Positions 28,723 through 39,000 of a DNA stretch of 64,000 bases are shown here, one piece after another. Below the pieces are notes generated by a model. The model ran no database searches. It was not told the origin of the DNA and saw only the letters and a list, made by a program, of their open reading frames with translations. Each line of letters begins with the position of its first letter. Position 1 is the stretch's first letter. The DNA is from CAIWHR01 sp963734085 (lineage in GTDB: Bacteria > Pseudomonadota > Gammaproteobacteria > Burkholderiales > Casimicrobiaceae). A program made the position numbers and the translations under genes. The stretch lies in assembly GCA_963734085.1 (NCBI GenBank), contig CAVTFT010000007.1, forward strand, positions 1 through 64,000. Direction: 5' to 3'.

Positions 28723-29441
28723 CGATCGGCGCCATGATCCTCGCGGCCGGGCGCGGGGAGCGAATGCGGCCCCTGTCGGACACGACGCCGAAGCCGCTGC
28801 TCGAAGCGGGTGGCAAGCCGCTGATCGCATGGCAGATCGAGGCGCTCGCGCGGGCGGGGTTCCGCGACATCGTCGTCAACGCCTCGCACCTCGCCGATCG
28901 TCTCGTCGCCGCGCTCGGCGACGGCGCGGCTTTCGGCGTTACGCTCCGCTGGTCGCTCGAGGCCGAAGCGCTCGAAACCGCCGGCGGCATCGCCACCGCG
29001 CTGCCGCTTCTGCCGCGCGGCCCCGCACTGATCGCGAGCGGCGACGTCTGGACCGCCTTCGATTACGCGACGCTGGTGCCGCGGCTCGAGGCCATGGCAC
29101 GCGACGCACAATGCCCGCGCGTTCATCTCGTGATGGTGCCCAATCCGCCGTTCCACCCTCGCGGCGACTTCGCGTTGCAGGGAGACCGGATCGCGCTCGA
29201 CGGCGGGCCCCGCTCGACCTACGGCAACATCGGCGTCTACGACACGGCGCTGTTCCGCGAACTTCCACGCGGGAAGAAGCTCCAACTGCTCCCGCTCTAT
29301 CGCGACTGGATCGGTCGCGGGATCGTGAGCGGCGAGCTCTATACCGGACCGTGGGCGAACGTCGGCACGCCTGCCGAACTGGTCACGCTCGACGCGGCGC
29401 TGCGGCGCCGATCCGGAACGGCTGCGACGACACTGCGATGA
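28719..29441 (+). CDS. murU: N-acetylmuramate alpha-1-phosphate uridylyltransferase MurU
   Basis: Makes UDP-MurNAc from MurNAc-1-phosphate, the product of AmgK. 240 aa from GTG 28719, overlapping the amgK stop by 4 bp. Nucleotidyltransferase signature AMILAAGRGERMRPLSDTTP followed by KPLLEAGGKPLI, and metal-binding ASGDVW. The stop overlaps the ATG of prlC (ATGA), so amgK, murU and prlC are translationally coupled. This pathway gives intrinsic tolerance to fosfomycin in other species. Confidence 0.93.
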   Translation: MTIGAMILAAGRGERMRPLSDTTPKPLLEAGGKPLIAWQIEALARAGFRDIVVNASHLADRLVAALGDGAAFGVTLRWSLEAEALETAGGIATALPLLPRGPALIASGDVWTAFDYATLVPRLEAMARDAQCPRVHLVMVPNPPFHPRGDFALQGDRIALDGGPRSTYGNIGVYDTALFRELPRGKKLQLLPLYRDWIGRGIVSGELYTGPWANVGTPAELVTLDAALRRRSGTAATTLR

Positions 29442-31492
29442 ATCCCGTTACGCAAGGCAATCCGCTGCTCGACTTTTCGGGCCTGCCGCGCTTCGATTTG
29501 ATCGGCGCCGTCCACATCACGCCGGCCGTCGACGCGCTGCTCGGCGAGGCGCGCGTGGTCGTCGACACCGTCGTGACCGACCGGGCGCCCGCGGCGTGGG
29601 ACAACGTCGTCCTGCCGCTCGCGGACACGCTCGACCGGATCGATCGCGTCTGGGGCGCGGTCAGCCACCTCAACGCCGTGGTCAGCACGCCGGAATTGCG
29701 CGACGCCTATAACCGGAACCTCCCGAAGGTCACCGCCTTTCACATGGAGCTCGCGCAGGACCTGCGCCTGTACGAGCGGTATCGGGCGTTGGCCGCCTCT
29801 CCGGCGTTCGCGGCGCTGGACCCGGCAAGCAGGAAGTCAATCGACAACGAGTTGCGCGACTTCCGGCTCTGCGGTGCCCTGTTGCCCGAGGACAGCAAGG
29901 CGCGGTTGAAGGCCGTGCAGGAGGAGCTCGCGAACCTGTCGGCGCGCTTCGACGACAACGTGCTCGACGCCACCAACGACTGGGCCCTTTTCGTCGACGA
30001 CGAGGCGGCATTGGCCGGAGTGCCGCACGAGGTGCGCTCCGAAGCGCGGACCCAGGCGCGAAACGAGGGCAGGAGCGGCTGGAAGCTCACGCTGCGCATG
30101 CCCTGCTACCTGCCGGTGCTGATGTATGCCGACGATCGCTCGCTTCGCGCCACGCTGCATCGCGCGTATTCGACACGCGCCTCCGACCTCGGCACGAATC
30201 CGGAATGGGACAACACGCCGATCGTCGCCCGCATCCTCGCGCTGCGCGGCGAGGCGGCGTCGCTCCTGGGCTACGCGAACTTCGCCGAGCTCTCACTGGT
30301 GCCAAAAATGGCGAAGGACGCCGGCGAAGTGCTCGCGTTCCTGCGCGATCTGGCCCGGCGGGCGAAGCCCTTCGCCCTGCGCGATTACGCCGAGCTCGCC
30401 GAATTCGCTCGAACCGAGCTCGGTCTCGCGACGCTCGAAGCCTGGGACGTCGCGTATGCCGCGGAGCAGCTCAAGGCACGACGCCACGCTTTCTCCGAGC
30501 AGGAGGTCCGCGCGTATTTTCCCGAGGACAAGGTGCTGGCCGGCCTGTTCCGCGTCGTCGAGATGATCTACCGCGTCGCGATCCGCGAAGGACAAGCACC
30601 GACATGGCACCCGGACGTGCGTTTTTTCGACGTCACCGATCGCGCCGGTGCGTTACTCGGGCAGTTCTATCTCGATTGCTATGCCCGGCCGGGCAAGCAG
30701 GGCGGTGCCTGGATGGACGACGCGATCAACCGTCGCCGCTCCGGTGCGCATGTCCAGCATCCGGTCGCGTATCTCACGTGCAACCTGTCGGCGCCGGTTG
30801 AAGGCAAGCCGGCGACCTTCACGCACGACGAAGTCATCACGCTCTTCCACGAGTTCGGCCACGGCCTCCACCAGCTGCTGACGCGCGTGGACGTCGCCGG
30901 CGTGTCCGGTATCCAGGGCGTCGAGTGGGACGCGGTCGAATTGCCGAGTCAGCTCATGGAGAATTTCTGCTGGGAGTGGGACGTGGTGTCGGAGATGACG
31001 GCGCACGTCGACAGCGGCGAGGCGCTGCCCCGCGCGCTGTTCCAGCGGATGCGCGCGGCGAAGAATTTCCAGAGCGGCATGGCGATGGTGCGCCATCTCG
31101 AGTTCGCGCTGTTCGACATGCTGGTCCACTCGACGTTCGACCCGACGAGCGGCGCGTCACCGCAGTCGGTCCTCGACGCCGTCCGGGGCGAGGTCGCGGT
31201 CGTCCCGCGTCCGGCCTACGATCGTTTCATCCAGTCCTTCGGCCACGTTTTTGCCGGGGGGTACGCGGCCGGCTATTACAGCTACAAGTGGGCGGAGGTG
31301 CTCTCCGCTGACGCCTACAGCCTGTTCGAGGAGGTCGGCGTGCTGTCGCCGGCTGCGGGGGCCCGGTTCCGGGACGAGGTGCTGGCGAGGGGGGGCAGCC
31401 GGGCGGCGATGGAGTCATTCGTCGCCTTCCGCGGGCGCGCCCCCCAACTGGACGCACTTCTGCGGCATAATGGCATGATGACATCGGCATAA
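29438..31492 (+). CDS. prlC: Oligopeptidase A (M3 family metallopeptidase)
   Basis: Cytoplasmic zinc peptidase that degrades peptides, including cleaved signal peptides. 684 aa from ATG 29438, full length for the family. The zinc motif HEFGH is in TLFHEFGHGLHQLL, with the third ligand Glu downstream in the ELPSQLMENFCWEW region. The C-terminal YAAGYYSYKWAEVLSADAY is typical of the M3A substrate site. Third gene of the amgK-murU-prlC unit. Confidence 0.94.
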   Translation: MNPVTQGNPLLDFSGLPRFDLIGAVHITPAVDALLGEARVVVDTVVTDRAPAAWDNVVLPLADTLDRIDRVWGAVSHLNAVVSTPELRDAYNRNLPKVTAFHMELAQDLRLYERYRALAASPAFAALDPASRKSIDNELRDFRLCGALLPEDSKARLKAVQEELANLSARFDDNVLDATNDWALFVDDEAALAGVPHEVRSEARTQARNEGRSGWKLTLRMPCYLPVLMYADDRSLRATLHRAYSTRASDLGTNPEWDNTPIVARILALRGEAASLLGYANFAELSLVPKMAKDAGEVLAFLRDLARRAKPFALRDYAELAEFARTELGLATLEAWDVAYAAEQLKARRHAFSEQEVRAYFPEDKVLAGLFRVVEMIYRVAIREGQAPTWHPDVRFFDVTDRAGALLGQFYLDCYARPGKQGGAWMDDAINRRRSGAHVQHPVAYLTCNLSAPVEGKPATFTHDEVITLFHEFGHGLHQLLTRVDVAGVSGIQGVEWDAVELPSQLMENFCWEWDVVSEMTAHVDSGEALPRALFQRMRAAKNFQSGMAMVRHLEFALFDMLVHSTFDPTSGASPQSVLDAVRGEVAVVPRPAYDRFIQSFGHVFAGGYAAGYYSYKWAEVLSADAYSLFEEVGVLSPAAGARFRDEVLARGGSRAAMESFVAFRGRAPQLDALLRHNGMMTSA

Positions 31493-31501
31493 GGAGGAGC
31501 C

Positions 31502-32107
31502 ATGGGTCATGCGACGAAGCGATTCGCGGTGGCATGCGGCCTGGTCGCAGCACTGGCGGCAGGCGGCGTCGCCGGGCAGGCGCAGCAGGTTTACCGATAC
31601 ATCGACAAGGACGGTCACGTCGTCTATTCGGACCGGATGCCGCCCGGCGACTCGAAGGATGTCCAGTCGAAGCGGGTGGGCGCCAATGTGATCGAGAACA
31701 GCGCGATGCCGCTCGCGGCGCAGCAGGCGCAGGAGCGCTTTCCGGTCAAGCTCTACACGTTCTCGTGCGGCGAGGTCTGCAACATCGCCGAGGGATTGCT
31801 GAACCGCCGCGGCGTGCCGTTTTCGGTCGTCAACGTCGAGACACCGGAGGGCGCCGAGCAGCTCGCGCGCATGACGGGCGAACTGCGGGCGCCCGTGCTG
31901 CAGGTCGGCGAGAAGACCTTCATCAAGGGCTACAGCGAAACGCAATGGCAGGCCGCGCTCGACGAGGCCGGCTACCCGAAGACCCCGGCACCCCGCCGCG
32001 CGCCGGCCGGTCGCGCCCCGCCCGAGACAACCGCCGCGGCCCCCTCGTCGGGAACCCCCGAGTCCGTCCAGGCGGTTACCGCCCCGGGTGGGTATCCGAA
32101 GCAATAA
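31502..32107 (+). CDS. DUF4124 / glutaredoxin-like periplasmic protein
   Basis: Secreted 201-aa protein. Signal peptide in residues 1-28 (VACGLVAALAAGGVAGQAQQ), then a DUF4124 domain (QQVYRYIDKDGHVVYSDRMPP, residues ~29-55), then a glutaredoxin-like fold (PVKLYTFSCGEVCNIAEGLL, about 80-160), then a Pro/Ala-rich tail. The active-site motif is CGEVC (CxxxC) instead of the usual CxxC, so classic dithiol chemistry is doubtful. An AAGGAGG ribosome site lies just before the ATG, 9 bp after prlC. Confidence 0.85.
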   Translation: MGHATKRFAVACGLVAALAAGGVAGQAQQVYRYIDKDGHVVYSDRMPPGDSKDVQSKRVGANVIENSAMPLAAQQAQERFPVKLYTFSCGEVCNIAEGLLNRRGVPFSVVNVETPEGAEQLARMTGELRAPVLQVGEKTFIKGYSETQWQAALDEAGYPKTPAPRRAPAGRAPPETTAAAPSSGTPESVQAVTAPGGYPKQ

Positions 32108-32213
32108 GGCACGCGACGCCGAGGCGGTACCGAGGGCCAGCCGGAAGCATCGGCCGAAGCCGACGGATAGGCATAGCCAGCGAACCCGCTGCCACGCCGC
32201 CGCTCGATTCTCG

Positions 32214-34601
32214 CTATTGGCAAACGGTCCCACCCGCTGCCGCGAAGGGGAAGCGCGCAATCTGCTTCGACTGAGTCACCGCGGGCAGACCACCGGCGCC
32301 ATTGGTCGAGTAGGCAAACGTCGCATCGTTGCCGTCAGCGAAGGTCAGCGTTGCAACTCCCACCTGGACCTGCATCAGCTTGGTCGTGTCGTATGCGTCA
32401 AACCGCGGTCCCGAGGTTCGGTACAGCGTTCCCGTGTACACGTTGGTCGCGCCGACTTGCGCTGCCAGCACCGAGAGCCACAGCGGCGCACCGCCAGCGT
32501 CATAGGTGTACCAGGTCGCGAACACGCTCGCGCCCTGGTGCGCGAAGTTGATTCCCCAGCCCGGTTCCGCACCATTGGCCGCCCACCACAGATCCTGATA
32601 ATTGGTCGCCGCGGCAAGGTTCGGAGTGCCGGGGCTGTAAGTGCAGGTCGGCTGCGGTCCGGTCCCGAGGTCGAAGCGAGCGATCGACTTGGTCTGCACC
32701 GTCGCGTTCACCGCGTACGCGAAGCTGCCGTTGTTGGCGTCGGTGAAGGTGAGCGTCCCTTTGCCGATCAACGCCGGGATCGCGGGCCCGACGACGTTGT
32801 TGAATGGCGGTCCGCTGTCGACGTAGATGGGACCGCTGAACGCGTTGCCGGTCGTGCGATTGGCGAGCATCGACAGCCACCACGCCTTGCCGGCCATGTC
32901 GTACGTGTACCAGGTGGCGAAGATCTGGTCGCCCTGATGCGCGAAATTGATCCCCCAGCCCGATTCGGTCCCGCCCGTCGCCCACCACAGACCTTGGACA
33001 TTGAACGCAGACGCCGTCAGACCGGCGGCCGCGCGCACGGCGGCGCCCGCATCGACCATGCCTGCGCCGCAGGTGGTCGTCGTGCAACTGCATTCCAACT
33101 GGTCGATCGGCTTGTCCGAAGCGTCGTATCGCGGCGCGGTGCATGCCGGCACCCCCGTGGCGTCGCTGGCGGTCGGAAAGGGCCTGGCCGTGGCCTGCAG
33201 CAACTGCCTTGCCTGCTGCGAGGTCATCCCGGGCTCCGCAGACATCATGAGCGCAAGGGTGCCCGTGACCAACGGCGCCGAGAAACTCGTGCCCAGCGAG
33301 GCATTGAAGCTGTCGGTGTAGATCGGACCGACGGGAACCGTGGCGCCGGAATTCGACGTCGTCAGGATCGGATACAGGCAAGGGGAGCCGGCAGTCGTGT
33401 TTACGCAGTTGCCGGCCGGAGCGCTGATTGCGATCTCGGGTCCGAGATCGGAAAACCCGACCTTGGTGCCCGCGTGGCGCAGCCCCGCGACGGCGATGAC
33501 GCCGACGCAATTGGCCGGCGCGCCGACCGCATGGCCCGCCGAGTTGCCCGCGGCAGCGACGATCATCGTGCCGGCTGCGACGAGTTCGTTGACGACCGCC
33601 TGATAGGCGGCGGTGCACGGCCCGTCGGCGCCGAGGCTCAAGTTGACAACGCGCGCCGGGGTCGAGTTGGCCGGCACACCGGGGACGGTCAAGCCCGCGG
33701 CCCAGCGCATGCCGGCGATGATGTCCGAGTCGTAGCCGAAACATTTGCCGAGCGCGCGCACCGGCAGCACTCGCACGTTGCGCCCGACGCTGGCCATTCC
33801 CAGGCCGTTGTTGGTCAGCGCTGCGATCAAACCGGAAACCTGGGTGCCGTGCCAGGAGCTGGCCTCGGGCGAATCGGTGCACTGATAGAACGGGCCGCCG
33901 ACTTGGGACAGCTCTGCCTGCGTTACCCAGTCTCCCGGATCGGATGCGTCGGCGTCGCGCCCGTCGCCATCGTTGGCGACGACGGGATCGCTGACCATGT
34001 CGTAGCCGGGAAGGAGATTGCCGCCATCGTTGACGGGCAGCAGGTCCGGATGATCGAAGCGCACACCCGTGTCGACGACCGCCACGACAACGTTCGGGGT
34101 GCCAATGGTCACATCCCAGGCGGGCTCGACGTCGATCGACGAGGCGATGACGCCCGTCGGCGCGCGCAGGTACCACTGTCCAACCGCCGGACCGTTCCCT
34201 GGAACGCCGTCGGCGTACAGCGGGTCGTTCGGCGCGGCCACGATATGGCGGCGCTCATCGGGCACCGCGTACTCGACATCGCCCTCCTGCGCGAGGCGCT
34301 GCGCCAGCTCCGCCGACGTCAATCCGGGCGCCAGGACCACCTGCGCGTGATCGGAGAGCGCCGCGCCGCCAACGAGCGCCAGCCCGACCCGCAGGCCGAG
34401 CGCGCTCGCACGGGCCGCCGGTTCCTGGCCGGCCGGCAGCGCCGTTTGGCCCAGCAACGGCGAGCCCGTCTTGAATTTGACGATGACGCGCGCACTCGTC
34501 CCCGTGGCTGCCGCGACGGTCTGGGCTTCGAGGTCGGGCGGGATCGGCGACAGCGCGATGGCGCACAATAGGGCAACCCAGAAGCCGGTCCGATTCTCGA
34601 T
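32214..34601 (-). CDS. Secreted S8 (subtilisin-like) serine protease with tandem C-terminal repeats
   Basis: Extracellular subtilase. Catalytic triad: Asp in VVAVVDTGVRFDH, His in SSWHGTQVSGL, Ser in SLGTSFSAPLVTG. An inhibitor-like propeptide (~residues 35-110) precedes the peptidase domain. Two repeats of ~133 residues follow, beginning near residues 534 and 667, each with LWWA--G-E-GWGINFAHQG then FATWYTYD. No ATG, GTG or TTG in frame gives a signal peptide; TTG 34568 starts inside it. An ATC at 34601 has GGGAG 5-8 bp upstream and would give ENRTGFWVALLCAIALS, a good signal peptide, so that start (795 aa) is proposed. Confidence 0.85.
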   Translation of the reverse strand: MENRTGFWVALLCAIALSPIPPDLEAQTVAAATGTSARVIVKFKTGSPLLGQTALPAGQEPAARASALGLRVGLALVGGAALSDHAQVVLAPGLTSAELAQRLAQEGDVEYAVPDERRHIVAAPNDPLYADGVPGNGPAVGQWYLRAPTGVIASSIDVEPAWDVTIGTPNVVVAVVDTGVRFDHPDLLPVNDGGNLLPGYDMVSDPVVANDGDGRDADASDPGDWVTQAELSQVGGPFYQCTDSPEASSWHGTQVSGLIAALTNNGLGMASVGRNVRVLPVRALGKCFGYDSDIIAGMRWAAGLTVPGVPANSTPARVVNLSLGADGPCTAAYQAVVNELVAAGTMIVAAAGNSAGHAVGAPANCVGVIAVAGLRHAGTKVGFSDLGPEIAISAPAGNCVNTTAGSPCLYPILTTSNSGATVPVGPIYTDSFNASLGTSFSAPLVTGTLALMMSAEPGMTSQQARQLLQATARPFPTASDATGVPACTAPRYDASDKPIDQLECSCTTTTCGAGMVDAGAAVRAAAGLTASAFNVQGLWWATGGTESGWGINFAHQGDQIFATWYTYDMAGKAWWLSMLANRTTGNAFSGPIYVDSGPPFNNVVGPAIPALIGKGTLTFTDANNGSFAYAVNATVQTKSIARFDLGTGPQPTCTYSPGTPNLAAATNYQDLWWAANGAEPGWGINFAHQGASVFATWYTYDAGGAPLWLSVLAAQVGATNVYTGTLYRTSGPRFDAYDTTKLMQVQVGVATLTFADGNDATFAYSTNGAGGLPAVTQSKQIARFPFAAAGGTVCQ

Positions 34602-34879
34602 GTTTTCTCCCGTGGCAAGGCAGTTTGGCGAAGTGACACGCGACTATCGGACCGCCGCCGCGTGCAGTCGTTCGCGATCCGATGTGTAACAAAACATGGC
34701 ATTGTGTTTACGTCGCGCGGTCTCATTACGATCATTAGCAGTTTCCCCGCGCCGATCGCCGAAACCCGACGGCGCCGGGGCGGTTTGGTGATGCGATCCC
34801 GGGTCGAGGCGCGAGCCGGCGTTCTGTCCGCCGGGAAGCGGCCACCGCCGCGAACCGAGGCTCATTGGCCCCCACGCTA
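34602..34879. other. Divergent intergenic region between the S8 protease and RND pump genes
   Basis: A 278-bp gap between the minus-strand protease and the plus-strand efflux operon. The protease-proximal half (34680-34745) is AT-richer than its surroundings and is the likely promoter zone. The other half is GC-rich. No regulator gene, confident promoter hexamers or inverted-repeat operator was recognised. Confidence 0.4.
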
Positions 34880-36019
34880 ATGCACCTGTCAGCCACAAGA
34901 AAACTCGTCCTCGGAACGCTTGCCCTGGCCGCAGTGGCGGTTGCGGTGGCAGTCACGTTCCAACTGGTTCACGGCTCGCGGGCCGCCACGCAACAGGGCG
35001 TGCCGGCCGTCCCCGTCACCGTGGCGACGGTCGCGCAACGAACGGTGCCCGTCCGACTCCTCGCCATCGGCAACGTCGAGCCGTACACGTCTGTCGCGGT
35101 CAAGGCACGCGTGGATGGGCAGATCGTCGCGGTAGGCTTCAAGGAAGGCGATGAGATCCGGCAGGGCGCGACGTTGTTCGAGATCGATCCGCGCCCCTTC
35201 GCCGCCGCGCTCAGGCAGGCACAGGCGAACCTGCAGAAGGACAAGGCGCTCCTCGATCGTGCCGTCGAGCAGGAGAAACGCTACAAGGACCTGCTGCAGA
35301 AGAATTTCATCTCCACCGATGCGTACGAGCAGGTTCGGACCAACGCCGACACGGCGGCGGCGACGGTCGCTGCCGACGCCGCCGCGATCGAGAGCGCAAA
35401 GCTGTCGCTCGACTACTGCACGATCCGCTCGCCCGTTACCGGTTACGCGGGCCGGATCCTGATCCAGCAAGGCAATCTGGTGAAGGCCAACGACACGAAC
35501 CCGCTGGTCACGATCAATCAGGTGGTCCCGATCTACGTGTCGTTCTCGGTTCCGGAGCAGAACATCGCGGAGATCCGCACGTACCGGAGCGAGGGCGTGC
35601 TTCGGGTCGAGGCCGGCTTCGCCAATTCCCGGGAGCTCACGAGCGGCACACTCGCCTCCATCGACAACACCGCAGATGCCGCCACTGGCACGATCCGGCT
35701 GCGCGCCGAGTTCGCGAACCTCGACAAGGCACTGTGGCCGGGCCAGTTCGTCAACGTCAGGGTGACGCTCTACGAGCAGAAGGACGCGATCGTGGTGCCA
35801 TCCGCCGCGCTCGAGAACGGCCCCAACGGTCAATACGTGTTCGTCGTGAAGCCTGACCTGACCGTCGAGCTGCGCGAGGTGAAGGTCGCGCGCACCGACG
35901 GCGAAGACACGATCGTCGCAAGCGGCCTCAAGCCCGGCGAAAGCATCGTCACGGCGGGCCAGCTGCGGCTCGCTCCGGGCGTGCGCGTCAATCCCGGCCC
36001 GAGCGGCGAGCACTCGTGA
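34880..36019 (+). CDS. RND efflux periplasmic adaptor, MdtA-like
   Basis: Membrane fusion protein, 379 aa, ATG 34880. N-terminal hydrophobic anchor (GTLALAAVAVAVAVTFQLV), then lipoyl half (VKARVDGQIVAVGFKEGDEI), alpha-hairpin (residues ~90-165), second lipoyl half (YCTIRSPVTGYAGRILIQQG) and beta-barrel (VSFSVPEQNIAEIRTY). It resembles MdtA/MexA-group adaptors of HAE1 pumps. The stop overlaps the GTG of the permease gene (GTGA). No outer-membrane factor gene adjoins, so the pump probably borrows one. Confidence 0.93.
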   Translation: MHLSATRKLVLGTLALAAVAVAVAVTFQLVHGSRAATQQGVPAVPVTVATVAQRTVPVRLLAIGNVEPYTSVAVKARVDGQIVAVGFKEGDEIRQGATLFEIDPRPFAAALRQAQANLQKDKALLDRAVEQEKRYKDLLQKNFISTDAYEQVRTNADTAAATVAADAAAIESAKLSLDYCTIRSPVTGYAGRILIQQGNLVKANDTNPLVTINQVVPIYVSFSVPEQNIAEIRTYRSEGVLRVEAGFANSRELTSGTLASIDNTADAATGTIRLRAEFANLDKALWPGQFVNVRVTLYEQKDAIVVPSAALENGPNGQYVFVVKPDLTVELREVKVARTDGEDTIVASGLKPGESIVTAGQLRLAPGVRVNPGPSGEHS

Positions 36020-39000
36020 ACATCGCCCAACTCTTCGTCCGCCGTCCGGTGATGACGGTGCTCGTCATGACCGGCATCATGATCTTCGGCATCGTCGGCT
36101 ACCGCCTGCTGCCGGTCAACGCGCTGCCCAACGTCGACTTCCCGACGATCCAGGTCCAGGCGAGCCTTCCCGGCGCGAATCCCGAGACGATGTCCTCGGC
36201 GGTGGCGACCCCGCTCGAGAAGCAGTTCTCGACGATCGCCGGCGTCGACTCGATGACGTCGGTGTCGACGTCCGGGCAGATCACCATCACGCTGCAGTTC
36301 TCGCTCGACCGCAACATCGATGCCGCCGCACAGGACGTCCAGTCGGCGATCGCCGCCGCTGCGCGCCAGCTGCCGTCGTCGCTGCCGAATCCGCCGACGC
36401 TGCGCAAGGTCAACCCGGCCGACTTCGCGATCCTGCTGCTCGCCCTCACGTCGGAGACCCAGCCGCTGTCGGTCGTCGACGACTACGGCGAGAACCTCCT
36501 CGCGCAACGACTCTCGACGATCAGTGGCGTCGCGCAGGTCCAGGTGTACGGATCGCAGCAATACGCGGTGCGCGTCCAGCTCGACCCCAATCGGCTCGCC
36601 GCGCGCGGCATCGCACTGACCGACGTCGAAACGGCAATCGGCAACGCGAACGTCAACTTGCCCACCGGTACGCTCTACGGGCAGCAAAAGGCCACTTCCG
36701 TCCAGGCGACGGGCCAGCTCATGAGCGCGCAGGCGTACGCGCCGTTGATCGTTGCCTACCGCAACGGCGCGCCGGTGCGGCTCGCGGAACTGGGACGGGT
36801 GTTCGACAGCGTGCAGAACGACAAGGTTGCCGCGTGGTACAACGGCACGCGCGGCGTCGTGCTCGCTGTGCAGCGCCAGCCGGGCACCAACACGATCGAG
36901 ATCGTCGACGCGATCAACAGGATCCTGCCCACGTTCGACGCCCAGCTCCCACCGTCGATCAAGCTCTCGACGCTCTACGACCGCTCGCAGTCGATCCGCG
37001 CGTCGGTGCGCGATGTGCAGCTCACGCTTCTTCTCGCGCTCTGCCTCGTCGTCGCCGTGATCTTCGTGTTCCTGCGCAGCGTCTCGGCGACGATCATCCC
37101 GAGTCTCGCGCTGCCGCTGTCGCTGGTCGGAACCTTTGCGGTGATGTACCTGTTCGGCTACAGCCTCGACAACCTGTCGCTGATGGCGCTGACCCTTTGC
37201 GTCGGCTTCGTCGTCGACGACGCGATCGTGATGCTGGAGAACATCACGCGGCACATGGAAATGGGCGCATCGCGGATGGAGGCGACGCTCGTCGGGGCGA
37301 AGGAGATCGGCTTCACCATCGTGTCGATGACCCTTTCGCTCGCCGCCGTGTTCATCCCCGTGCTTTTCATGGGGGGCATCCTCGGCCGGCTGCTGAAGGA
37401 GTTCGCGGTCACGATCGTCGTCGCCGTGCTGATCTCGGGATTCGTCTCGCTGACACTCACGCCGCTCCTGTGCAGTCGCATGCTCAAGCTGGAGCGCGGA
37501 GAGCAGCATGGGCACCTCTACGCGCTGTCCGAGCGCGCCTTCGACGCGGTGCTCGCGGCATACCGCGCGAGCCTCGCGTGGGCGCTGCGCCATCGCCGCA
37601 TCACGCTCGGTGCGTTCGGGACGATTTTCGTGGGCACGTGCCTGTTTTTCTACGCCATGCCGAAAGGCTTCCTGCCAAGCGACGATGTCGGCCAGATCTT
37701 CATCATCACCGAGGCGGCCCAGGACATCTCCTTCGACGCGATGTCGAACCTGCAGCGCCAGGTCGCCGAGATCGTGCGCGAAGATCCGCACGTGCAGGGC
37801 GTGATGTCGTTCGTCGGCGTCGGCGGGCCCAGCCAATCGCTCAACAGCGGCCGCCTGTTCGTCACCCTGAAACCGCGCGGGGAGCGGCCCTCCGCCGACG
37901 CGATCGTCCAGGAGCTGCGCCCCAGGCTGATGCGGGTGCCGGGCATCAAGGCCTACGTCCAGAACATTCCGGCGATCCGCATCGGCCTTCTTACCAAGAG
38001 CGCATATCAATACACGCTGCAGGACACGGATACCACCGAGCTCTACCACTGGGCGCCGCTGGTCGAGGAGAAGCTGCGCGCGCTGCCCGGCCTCATCGAC
38101 GTGACGAGCGATCTGCAGATCACGCAGCCGCAGGTGACCGTCGAAATCGACCGCAACAAGGCGTACGCGCTGGGCGTCTCCGCGCAGGCCGTCGAGAACA
38201 CGCTCTACGACGCCTACGGCTCGCGGCAGGTCTCGACGATCTATGCGCCGACCAACCAGTATTGGGTCGTGATGGAGCTCGAGCCGCGCTACCAGGCCGA
38301 TCCGTCGGCGCTGGCGATGCTCTACGTGCGCTCGAACACCGGCGCCCTCGTCCCGCTCAACGCGCTGGCGACGCTCAAGCCGACCATCGGACCGCTCGCG
38401 ATCACGCATCTGGGCCAGCTTCCCTCGGTAACGATATCGTTCGACCTGAAGCCAGGCGTGTCCCTGTCGCAGGCGCTCGCCGAGATCCGGCGGACGACCG
38501 CCGACATGCGGATGCCCGCGACGATCATCGGCACGTTCCAGGGCGCGGCACAGGCGTTCCAGGCGTCGCTGCAGGGCATGGGCGTGCTGCTCGTGCTCGC
38601 GATCTTCGTGATCTACCTCGTGCTCGGCATCCTCTACGAGAGCTTCATCCATCCGCTGACGATCCTGTCCGGACTGCCCACGGCGGGGTTTGGCGCGCTG
38701 GTCACGCTCTGGCTGTTCGGCATCGACCTCAACATGTATGCGTTCGTCGGCATCATCATGCTGGTCGGCATCGTCAAGAAGAACGCGATCATGATGATCG
38801 ACTTCGCGATCGAAGGAGCGCGCAAGGAGCACAAGGCGCCCGCCGACGCGATATTCCAGGCGTGCATCACGCGCTTTCGCCCGATCATGATGACCACGAT
38901 GGCGGCGCTGATGGGCAGCCTGCCGATCGCGCTGGGGCTCGGCGCCGGCGGCGAGGCTCGCCGGCCGCTGGGGCTCGCGGTCGTCGGCGGGCTCGTCGTA

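Noticed and set aside
32088..34571. An 827-codon plus-strand open frame opposite the subtilase
   Set aside because: Composition is Arg/Gly/Asp-rich without motifs; the minus strand has the full catalytic triad and repeats.
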